The position numbers were made by a program, and so were the translations under genes. From NCBI GenBank assembly GCA_036505875.1, contig DASXSR010000260.1, forward strand, positions 1 through 7,823: a stretch of DNA of 7,823 nucleotides, in the 5' to 3' direction. The notes below the pieces were generated by a model. It was given only the letters and a program-made list of their open reading frames with translations. It had not been told where the DNA came from and made no database searches. Positions 1 to 7,823 of the stretch are shown in pieces. Position 1 is the first letter of the stretch. Every line of letters begins with the position of its first letter. Source of the stretch: Onstottus_A sp036505875 (GTDB taxonomy: Bacteria; Acidobacteriota; Blastocatellia; UBA7656).

Positions 1-2
1 TA

Positions 3-32
3 TTGCCAATTGGCCTCAACGCAGACGATACT
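3..32 (+). promoter_or_regulatory. Possible sigma70-type promoter for the receptor gene pair
   Basis: TTGCCA at 3-8 matches the -35 consensus at five of six positions. GATACT at 27-32 matches the -10 consensus at four of six, with an 18-base spacer. Transcription would begin near 39-40, upstream of the phased repeats at 63-110 and of the ATG at 117. No longer upstream context is visible because the window starts here, and hexamer pairs of this quality also arise by chance, so this is tentative. Confidence 0.3.
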
Positions 33-62
33 TCCGGAGCGACTCACAAGTCCTTCGCGGGC

Positions 63-110
63 TCGGAAAACTTCGGAAAGAATTCGGAAAAAGATCGAAA
101 GGTTCAGAAA
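63..110 (+). promoter_or_regulatory. Five helically phased TCGGAAA-like direct repeats (candidate operator)
   Basis: TCGGAAA occurs exactly at 63-69, 73-79 and 84-90, followed by the variants TCGAAAG at 95-101 and TCAGAAA at 104-110. The start-to-start distances are 10, 11, 11 and 9 bases, about one turn of DNA each. OmpR/PhoB-type winged-helix proteins are known to bind tandem direct repeats about 11 bases apart, and the next gene encodes such a domain. Binding by that protein, or by its neighbour, is inference. If transcription starts near 40, the repeats lie in the leader and would suit repression. Caveat: this stretch is also open in frame with the downstream gene, so a longer coding region is not strictly excluded. 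Confidence 0.45.
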
Positions 111-116
111 ACGGTA

Positions 117-2066
117 ATGCACGGCCAAGGAAATCAACCCAAAACGAAGCGATTCTACGAGTTCGGCCCTTTCCGCGTAGACCCCGCGAATCGTCTCCTG
201 CTGCGCGACGGAGAGGTTGTCCCGCTGACTTCAAAAGTATTCGAGATACTTCTGGTGTTACTCGAAAGCAGCGGAGAGTTACTGGAAAAAGAAGAGTTGA
301 TGAAACGCATTTGGCCGGACAGCTTCGTCGAAGAAGGCAATCTCACCCGCAACGTCTCCACGCTCAGAAAAGCACTGGGCGAAAGCCCTGACGAGCATCG
401 GTACATTCTCACTATACCGGGTTATGGATACAGGTTTGCGCCCGTTGTCAGGAAAGTGACGGATGAGGACACGGCCTTAATAGTTGAAGAGCACGGCCAA
501 TCACGAATAGTGATTGAGGATGAAAGGGAAACAGCGCAACATGAGGCGAACAGATCGAGACGCAAGATTCGCTCCGTAGCCTTCGCCGCTTGCATAGCTT
601 TATTTGGGGTTGCGGCAGTTGCTTACTTTCTCACTCGCAATAAACCCAATCCGGGCGCAACCGTGAAAACCATAGCAGTGCTCCCGTTCAAACCGATCGG
701 GGGAGAGCCTGGCGACGAATACCTTGGGTTGGGCATGGCCGATGCCATAATAACTAAGCTCAGCAATGTGAAAGAGATAGTTGTTCGTCCAACTAGCTCA
801 GTGCTTAAGTATGCCGGTCGCGAGCAAGATTCCGTGGCGACTGGCCGAGATCTGAGAGTGGACGCGCTACTGGAGGGACGCGTCCAGAAACTATCGGACC
901 GGGTTCGGGTGACGGTGCAGCTTGTAAGAGTAAGGGATGGTGCTCCGCTCTGGGCATATAAGTGCGATGATCAGTGCGCAGACGTTTTCGCGGTGCAGGA
1001 TTCAATCTCTGAGCAAGTGGCACGCGCATTGACGCTGAGGCTGACCAGCGATGAAATAGAGCGACTCAATAAGCACCATACCGAGGACATCCAAGCCTAT
1101 CAGTCTTATCTTAAGGGCCGCTTCTACTGGAATCAATTGACCGAGGCAGGGTTAAAGAAGAGCATCGAGTACTATAATCTGGCGATCGAAAAAGATCCGC
1201 ACTACGCATTAGCGTATGCAGGATTAGCTGACTCCTACGTCATACTTGGATTCGATTTCATGCCTCCCAAAGAAGTTTTGCCAAAAGCGAAGGAAGCAGC
1301 AACGAAGGCCTTGGCTCTTGATGAGACGCTCGCCGAAGCCCATATCTCGATGGGAGCTGTCAAACTGTTCTACGAATGGAACTGGTCGGGGGCTGAGCAC
1401 GAAGCCAATCGCGCAAAGGAACTCAACCCGAGCTATGCAAATGCAATAGAGCTCAACACCAACTATGGTGACAGTCACCACTTTTACTGTCAGTACCTGG
1501 ATGCGGTGGGCCGGCCCGATGAGGCTATCACAGAGATCAACCGGGCCTTGGAACTTGATCCGCCCTCGCTGATGCTCGGCGCGGAATTGGGGTGGTCATA
1601 TTACAACTCGCGCCGGTACGATCAGGCGATCACAGTATGTCGGAATACGCTTGAGAAGGATCCGGACTTCGGCTTCGCATATTTGCCCATCGGAATGTCT
1701 TATACACAGAAAGGGATGTATCGAGAAGCGATCATCGAGTTGAGCAAAGCGAGAACTCTTCTAGGACACTGGCCGGGCGTAATGGCCGAACTAGGATACG
1801 CCTATGCGGCGTTGGGCAAGAGATCAGAGGCACAGAAGATACTCGGTGAGTTGGAGCAGCGAGCGAAGCGAGAGTACGTCGACCCGTACTACATTGCTCT
1901 TGTCTATTTCGGACTTGGCAAGAAGGATCAAACGTTCGCCTGGCTTGAAAAAGGGTATGACCTGCAGTCCACCAACTTGATTTGGCTGAAGGTGGAGCCA
2001 AAGTTTGAACGTCTTCGTTCCGATCCCAGATTCACAGACCTGCTCCGGAGAGTCGGCCTGAGCTAA
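117..2066 (+). CDS. CadC-like transmembrane winged-helix regulator with TolB-N/FlgO-like domain and TPR array (first paralogue)
   Basis: A probable membrane-anchored transcription regulator of 649 residues. Residues 11-110 form an OmpR/PhoB-type winged helix, with the family signatures VFEILLVLLE, IWPDSFVEE, LRKALGE and GYGYRF. A basic stretch (SRRKIR) precedes one membrane helix at about 153-172, placing the DNA-binding part in the cytoplasm and the rest outside, as in CadC. Residues 184-312 (TIAVLPFKP, GDEYLGLGMAD) resemble the TolB N-terminal/FlgO-like domain often found in such proteins. TPR-type helices follow at about 324-580, then a short conserved tail (YVDPYYIA, WLEKGYD, RSDPRF). Ligand and target promoters are unknown. 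The frame is open back to a TTG at 3, but the ATG at 117 is preferred: it lies just before the winged helix, as in the paralogue, although its ribosome site is poor. Oddities are a 10-residue duplication at 434-453 and a C-x3-C pair at 283/287. It is probably co-transcribed with the next gene, 48 bases downstream. Confidence 0.88.
   Translation: MHGQGNQPKTKRFYEFGPFRVDPANRLLLRDGEVVPLTSKVFEILLVLLESSGELLEKEELMKRIWPDSFVEEGNLTRNVSTLRKALGESPDEHRYILTIPGYGYRFAPVVRKVTDEDTALIVEEHGQSRIVIEDERETAQHEANRSRRKIRSVAFAACIALFGVAAVAYFLTRNKPNPGATVKTIAVLPFKPIGGEPGDEYLGLGMADAIITKLSNVKEIVVRPTSSVLKYAGREQDSVATGRDLRVDALLEGRVQKLSDRVRVTVQLVRVRDGAPLWAYKCDDQCADVFAVQDSISEQVARALTLRLTSDEIERLNKHHTEDIQAYQSYLKGRFYWNQLTEAGLKKSIEYYNLAIEKDPHYALAYAGLADSYVILGFDFMPPKEVLPKAKEAATKALALDETLAEAHISMGAVKLFYEWNWSGAEHEANRAKELNPSYANAIELNTNYGDSHHFYCQYLDAVGRPDEAITEINRALELDPPSLMLGAELGWSYYNSRRYDQAITVCRNTLEKDPDFGFAYLPIGMSYTQKGMYREAIIELSKARTLLGHWPGVMAELGYAYAALGKRSEAQKILGELEQRAKREYVDPYYIALVYFGLGKKDQTFAWLEKGYDLQSTNLIWLKVEPKFERLRSDPRFTDLLRRVGLS
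1416..1475 (+). repeat. Diverged 30-base tandem duplication inside the TPR region of the first receptor
   Basis: Two adjacent 10-codon units encode KELNPSYANA (residues 434-443) and IELNTNYGDS (444-453). At DNA level they share CTCAAC and TAT at matching positions and are similar elsewhere. The second paralogue has only one such unit before its HHLF motif: it goes directly from SPGSARA to HHLF, whereas this protein inserts the extra ten residues before HHFY. The duplication shifts the 34-residue TPR spacing by ten residues, so a loop bulge or altered superhelix is expected there. Confidence 0.6.
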
Positions 2067-2104
2067 TGTCGGGATAGATGCTCAGCGAGATTTGTAAGTA
2101 TGCC

Positions 2105-2109
2105 GGAGG
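2105..2109 (+). promoter_or_regulatory. Shine-Dalgarno site deciding the second receptor's start
   Basis: GGAGG at 2105-2109 lies five bases before the ATG at 2115. An in-frame ATG at 2100 would place this site inside the coding region and has no comparable site of its own. The start at 2115 is therefore preferred, removing five residues from the longest reading frame. Confidence 0.75.
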
Positions 2110-2114
2110 CAAGT

Positions 2115-4079
2115 ATGCAAAGGCTCTCCAACCCTACTTACTCATTCGATAACTTCACGCTCGACCTCGCGCGCGGGTGTCTGCTGCGCGCGGACGAAGA
2201 GGTGAAGCTGCGGCCAAAGGTATTCGAGGCCCTCAAGTTCCTCGTCGAGAATAACAATCGGCTTGTCAGCAAAGCGGAGCTGATTCAAGCTGTCTGGCCT
2301 GACTCGTTCGTGACCGACGACTCGCTCGTGCAGTGTCTAGTCGAGCTGCGCCGTGCGCTTGGTGATGCTGCACAGCAATACATCAAAACTGTGCCTCGTC
2401 GTGGATACATATTCAACGCTGTAGTGACCGGCGATACGGCTGCGGGCGAGGCAGTCTATGCTGAGCAGGTCGAAAGTATCAGGATTGTAATTGAACAAGA
2501 AGATGAAGAGAGAACGAGGAATCGCAGCCTGATCGAAGCCGACGCACTCGCCCTGCCTGCCCGCTCTCCGGCTATGTGGATACGGCGGAGACCTGCTCTA
2601 TTAGTGCTGGTGGTTGCGTTGCTGCTGGCGGGCGTGGTCGTCGGGATTCTCTATTTCTGGCGTTCAGATAAATCAAGACGGACAGCGGGGGGGACACAGA
2701 TAAGATCGATTGCCGTGCTTCCTTTTAAGCCGTTAAACGCGGATGGCGGCGACGAATACCTCGGGCTCGGGATGGCTGATACGTTAATAACAGAGCTAAC
2801 CAACCTGAGACAAATCATAGTTAGACCCACGGGCGCGGTGCGCAAGTACATGGCGCCGGCCCAAGACCCGCTTGCGGCTGGGCGGGAGCAGCGAGTTGAT
2901 GCGGTGCTGGAAGGAAGCATTCAGAGGCTCGACGAGAAGGTACGGCTGACGGTGAGACTCCTTAACGTACAAGATGGGGCGTCGCTATGGGCGTATAAAT
3001 GTGATGAGTACTGCACGGACATATTCGCGTTGGAAGATGTTATATCAGAGCGCGTAGCAGGGGCGCTAGCCCTGGAACTGACGAGTGAAGAGAGGAAGTT
3101 GCTCACCAAACGCTACACTGAAACCGCCGAAGCTTATCAGCTTTATCTGAAGGGACGCTATTTCTTGAACAAGAGGACCGCGGAGGGCATTGAAAAAGCA
3201 ATCGAGTATTTCCAGCAAGCGGTAGAGCTTGACCAAAACGATGCGCTGGCTTATTCCGGTCTGGCCGATTGTTATCTCCAGAGTATCTATTTCACTTCAA
3301 CCGCGCCGAATGAGCTTATTTCCAAAGGAAGGGCAATGGCGCGTAAGGCGCTGGAGATTGACGCAACGCTTGGCGAAGCGCATGCCCTGCACTCAATCCT
3401 CATCGACGCGGAGTGGGATTGGAACGAAGCGCTGAAGGAAGGCCAACTGGCGATCAGCCTGAGCCCGGGTTCTGCAAGGGCACATCATCTGTTTGCATTC
3501 ATCCTGGTCACACAGGCCCGATTCGATGAGGCCCTCGCCGAGATCAAAAAAGCGAGCGACTTCGACCCGCTCAATCTGGTAATCAGTGCGGACATTGCCG
3601 AGATCCTTCGTTTTGCGGGCCGCTACGACGAAGCGATCGAGCAGTGCCACAAGACCCTCGAACTGGACCCGAATTTTTCTATGGCGCATGCCCATCTCGG
3701 GTTCACGTACTTGGCAAAGGGCATGTACAAAGAGGCGCTCGGTCCTCTTCGAAGAGCGGTTGAACTGGAAGGCGAAGGATCTGTGAGAATGATCCAGCTT
3801 GCAATCGGCTACGGATTCGCCGGTCAGAAGGGGAGGGCTCGCGAGTTTCTCAAGACACTAAAGAAGCGCTCCAAAACAGAATATGTGGATCCGATGTGGA
3901 TCGCTGGTCTATACGCAGCGATCGGCGCCAAGGATGAGGCGCTGCACTGGATTGAAAAAGCGTACGACGAGCGCTCTCCTACTGCCCCCGCGCTATTGGT
4001 GGATTCGAGGTTTGCCACGCTACGATCAGAACCGCGTTATCAGATGGTGCTAGGCCGCATGGGCCTTTCGCCGCGATGA
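2115..4079 (+). CDS. CadC-like transmembrane winged-helix regulator with TolB-N/FlgO-like domain and TPR array (second paralogue)
   Basis: A probable membrane-anchored regulator of 654 residues with the same layout as the gene before it. The winged helix is at 8-104 (KVFEALKFLV, VWPDSFVTDDS, LRRALGD, RRGYIF). A long hydrophobic membrane helix at about 160-182 is flanked by arginines (WIRRRP, WRSDKSRR). The TolB-N/FlgO-like domain is at 196-326 (SIAVLPFKP, GDEYLGLGMAD) and TPR helices at about 336-585. Counted by eye without gaps, the sensor stretch is identical to the first protein at 78 of 129 positions. The winged helix matches at about 43 of 96, and the recognition-helix segment between WPDSFV and ALG at only 3 of 14. 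Shared signal type but different DNA targets is the likely reading (inference). A C-x3-C pair occurs at 296/300 in the same place as in the paralogue. The gene follows closely with no obvious own promoter or intervening terminator, suggesting an operon. Confidence 0.9.
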   Translation: MQRLSNPTYSFDNFTLDLARGCLLRADEEVKLRPKVFEALKFLVENNNRLVSKAELIQAVWPDSFVTDDSLVQCLVELRRALGDAAQQYIKTVPRRGYIFNAVVTGDTAAGEAVYAEQVESIRIVIEQEDEERTRNRSLIEADALALPARSPAMWIRRRPALLVLVVALLLAGVVVGILYFWRSDKSRRTAGGTQIRSIAVLPFKPLNADGGDEYLGLGMADTLITELTNLRQIIVRPTGAVRKYMAPAQDPLAAGREQRVDAVLEGSIQRLDEKVRLTVRLLNVQDGASLWAYKCDEYCTDIFALEDVISERVAGALALELTSEERKLLTKRYTETAEAYQLYLKGRYFLNKRTAEGIEKAIEYFQQAVELDQNDALAYSGLADCYLQSIYFTSTAPNELISKGRAMARKALEIDATLGEAHALHSILIDAEWDWNEALKEGQLAISLSPGSARAHHLFAFILVTQARFDEALAEIKKASDFDPLNLVISADIAEILRFAGRYDEAIEQCHKTLELDPNFSMAHAHLGFTYLAKGMYKEALGPLRRAVELEGEGSVRMIQLAIGYGFAGQKGRAREFLKTLKKRSKTEYVDPMWIAGLYAAIGAKDEALHWIEKAYDERSPTAPALLVDSRFATLRSEPRYQMVLGRMGLSPR

Positions 4080-4120
4080 GCGCTACGAGCTTTTCGCCTT
4101 CCGCACGCTCGCGGAATCAC

Positions 4121-4147
4121 GGGGCGAGGCCGCATGGACCTCGCTCC
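4121..4147. terminator. GC-rich hairpin between convergent genes (candidate bidirectional terminator)
   Basis: Bases 4121-4129 (GGGGCGAGG) pair with 4139-4147 (CCTCGCTCC) to give a nine-base-pair stem with one G-U wobble and a nine-base loop. It sits in the 94-base gap between the second receptor's stop at 4079 and the peptidase's stop at 4174, where a shared terminator is expected. No clear run of T follows on either strand, so it is not a classical intrinsic terminator. Confidence 0.4.
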
Positions 4148-4173
4148 GTATTGATTATGGCGCCGCGATTAAA

Positions 4174-7221
<3,048 letters not shown>

Positions 7222-7226
7222 GGTGT

Positions 7227-7231
7227 CCTCC
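7227..7231 (-). promoter_or_regulatory. Shine-Dalgarno site deciding the peptidase start
   Basis: On the minus strand the sequence reads ATGGAGGACACCATG. The GGAGG at 7231-7227 lies five bases before the ATG at 7221, so that ATG is taken as the start. The upstream ATG at 7233 overlaps the site and would add only the residues MEDT. Confidence 0.75.
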
Positions 7232-7318
7232 ATAAAGAATCTTTTAGTGCTGAAATTGTGCAGAAAGGATAATTCAAACTACAGCTGCACGGAAAGCCAG
7301 GAACCGATCATCGAGCTG

Positions 7319-7332
7319 CCGACTAAAGTCGG
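7319..7332. repeat. Palindrome CCGACTAAAGTCGG
   Basis: CCGACT at 7319-7324 and AGTCGG at 7327-7332 are perfect reverse complements around AA, giving a five- to six-base-pair stem with a very small loop. It lies about 100 bases upstream of the peptidase start. It could be an operator for a dimeric regulator or the core of a dispersed intergenic repeat; the sequence alone does not decide. Confidence 0.45.
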
Positions 7333-7358
7333 TACTCTGAACCTCGATCGCCACGTGC

Positions 7359-7376
7359 ATCCTGTCAATCCTGTCT
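7359..7376. repeat. Two tandem copies of ATCCTGTC with 9-base period
   Basis: ATCCTGTC occurs at 7359-7366 and again at 7368-7375, one base apart (ATCCTGTCA then ATCCTGTCT). Short intergenic repeats built from CCTGT units with 9-10 base spacing are, to my recollection, common as dispersed elements in several environmental bacterial phyla. That link is from memory and unverified. Confidence 0.4.
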
Positions 7377-7396
7377 AAATCTGAGAAGCTGGCAGA

Positions 7397-7440
7397 GCGT
7401 GCTCGCGTCCGCGCCAGTGGAAGCACGGCCACGAGCGCGC
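7397..7440. repeat. Imperfect 44-base inverted repeat (hairpin)
   Basis: GCGTGCTCG at 7397-7405 can pair with CGAGCGCGC at 7432-7440 through nine base pairs, one of them a G-U wobble. Inside it, CCG at 7409-7411 can pair with CGG at 7426-7428. A competing pairing of CGTGCT (7398-7403) with AGCACG (7422-7427) is also possible. It may be a palindromic intergenic repeat or a regulatory stem-loop; no T-run follows, so a terminator is less likely. Confidence 0.4.
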
Positions 7441-7454
7441 CCGCCTGACGGTTA

Positions 7455-7469
7455 AGACTCAAAAAGTCT
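7455..7469. repeat. Short hairpin AGACT-CAAAA-AGTCT
   Basis: AGACT at 7455-7459 and AGTCT at 7465-7469 form a five-base-pair stem with a five-base A-rich loop. It is weak alone and has no T-run. It is noted because it adds to the cluster of palindromes in this gap. Confidence 0.25.
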
Positions 7470-7599
7470 CAGGTCGGTTACAAAAAATTCTGCGTTCGGA
7501 ATCTCCCTCTCTGCGCTATACTTCATCGCATGACATCGTTCTGCTAGCATTCTTGCGGCGCGCTTCAATCCGGGGAACTCGAGTTCGCCAAGCCCATCG

Positions 7600-7629
7600 C
7601 AGACAAAGTGTACTGCGAATGAACATACT
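7600..7629 (+). promoter_or_regulatory. Weak candidate promoter for the HicB-like gene
   Basis: CAGACA at 7600-7605 and CATACT at 7624-7629 each match the sigma70 consensus at four of six positions, with an 18-base spacer. This would give a leader of about 24 bases before the start at 7660. A TATACT box at 7517-7522 is an alternative -10 but lacks a good -35. Both are speculative. Confidence 0.18.
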
Positions 7630-7648
7630 TGGAACAGAGCAGCCCGAT

Positions 7649-7653
7649 AGGAG
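7649..7653 (+). promoter_or_regulatory. Shine-Dalgarno site for the GTG start of the HicB-like gene
   Basis: AGGAG at 7649-7653 lies six bases before GTG at 7660. An in-frame TAG at 7648-7650, overlapping the site, rules out any start further upstream in this frame. Together these fix the start. Confidence 0.75.
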
Positions 7654-7659
7654 AAAAGA

Positions 7660-7823
7660 GTGAAGCTACCAAAGCTGACAGCAGTAATCGAGAAGGAAGG
7701 AAAATGGTACGTGGCCACCTGCCCGGAACTCGGAGTCGCAAGCCAGGGCAGAACCCTCGAAGAGGCGGAAGCGATGATTCAGGAGGCAGTCGAGCTTCTG
7801 CTCGAAGAGGCCGATGAATCGGA
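7660..7823 (+). CDS. hicB: HicB-family antitoxin-like protein, N-terminal part (runs off the window end)
   Basis: The first 54 codons of a gene cut by the window end, starting with GTG and a good Shine-Dalgarno site. The protein begins MKLPKLTAVIEKEGKWYVAT and continues CPELGVASQGRTLEEAEAMI then QEAVELLLEEADES. This closely follows the HicB/UPF0150 N-terminal pattern: a first beta strand, the turn EKEGKWYVATCPEL, the GVASQG turn, and a helix starting TLEEA. HicB proteins neutralise the HicA mRNA-cleaving toxin and often repress their own operon through a C-terminal DNA-binding domain, which would lie beyond the window. No HicA-like reading frame is present upstream, so a partner, if any, lies downstream; solitary HicB-like proteins are also common. 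Other frames over this stretch are arginine/glycine/serine-rich and look like shadows. Confidence 0.8.
   Translation, partial: MKLPKLTAVIEKEGKWYVATCPELGVASQGRTLEEAEAMIQEAVELLLEEADES

Larger units (their letters stand above)
7234..7659. other. Divergent intergenic region rich in small repeats
   Basis: This stretch separates the divergently transcribed peptidase and HicB-like genes and must hold both promoters. No convincing gene was found in it on either strand. It holds a tight palindrome (7319-7332), a two-copy ATCCTGTC repeat (7359-7376), a long imperfect hairpin (7397-7440) and a short hairpin (7455-7469). No good -35/-10 pair was found for the peptidase. The density of such elements suggests dispersed intergenic repeats of the REP kind, but copies elsewhere in the genome cannot be seen from here. 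Confidence 0.6.

Noticed and set aside
3..116. Extension of the first receptor gene to a TTG at position 3
   Set aside because: The extra 38 residues resemble no domain, the paralogue starts just before the winged helix, and the stretch holds a promoter-like pair and phased repeats. The frame is open to the window edge, so the rejection is not absolute.
7452..7718. Minus-strand open frame overlapping the HicB-like gene start; its end (HAMKYSAEREIPNAEFFVTD) looks somewhat protein-like
   Set aside because: Its start lies inside the HicB-like gene and its first 30 residues are the mirror of that gene. No family is recognised for the rest, which may be a decayed remnant or intergenic repeat sequence.
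7629..7817. ATG-led plus-strand frame overlapping the HicB-like gene
   Set aside because: Its product is rich in R, G and S without any domain, while the other frame gives a clear HicB pattern with a better ribosome site.

Overview
The window looks like a chromosomal piece of a free-living, moderately GC-rich Gram-negative bacterium, most plausibly an Acidobacteriota member of the Blastocatellia type. This is an inference from protein style: CadC-like winged-helix/TPR receptors in tandem and a large secreted M14 peptidase with a C-terminal amidotransferase-like domain are typical there. No rRNA, tRNA, CRISPR array or transposase was seen.

Layout. Positions 1-116 hold a possible promoter and a striking series of five TCGGAAA-like repeats spaced about one helical turn apart. 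They lie directly in front of two tandem plus-strand genes (117-2066 and 2115-4079). Both encode the same architecture: an N-terminal OmpR/PhoB-type winged helix, one membrane helix, a TolB-N/FlgO-like domain and a TPR array. A 94-base convergent gap with a GC-rich hairpin separates them from a minus-strand gene (7221 down to 4174). That gene encodes an exported zinc carboxypeptidase-like protein of 1015 residues with an unusual polyglycine insert. A divergent intergenic stretch (7234-7659) is rich in small inverted and direct repeats. The window ends inside a plus-strand gene starting with GTG at 7660, which encodes the N-terminal part of a HicB-family antitoxin.

How the genes may work together. 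The two receptors are probably co-transcribed. They share a strongly conserved sensor region (78 of 129 residues identical in an ungapped stretch counted by eye), but their DNA-recognition helices differ strongly. They may therefore read related signals and act on different promoters. The phased repeats upstream fit the way OmpR/PhoB-type domains bind DNA and suggest autoregulation. A functional link to the convergent peptidase is possible, but nothing in the sequence proves it. The HicB-like gene appears to be a separate transcription unit, with any HicA partner beyond the window end.

Start codons were chosen from ribosome-binding sites where possible: 2115, 7221 and 7660 each have a clear Shine-Dalgarno sequence at good spacing. 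The start at 117 rests on domain position and comparison with the paralogue only.
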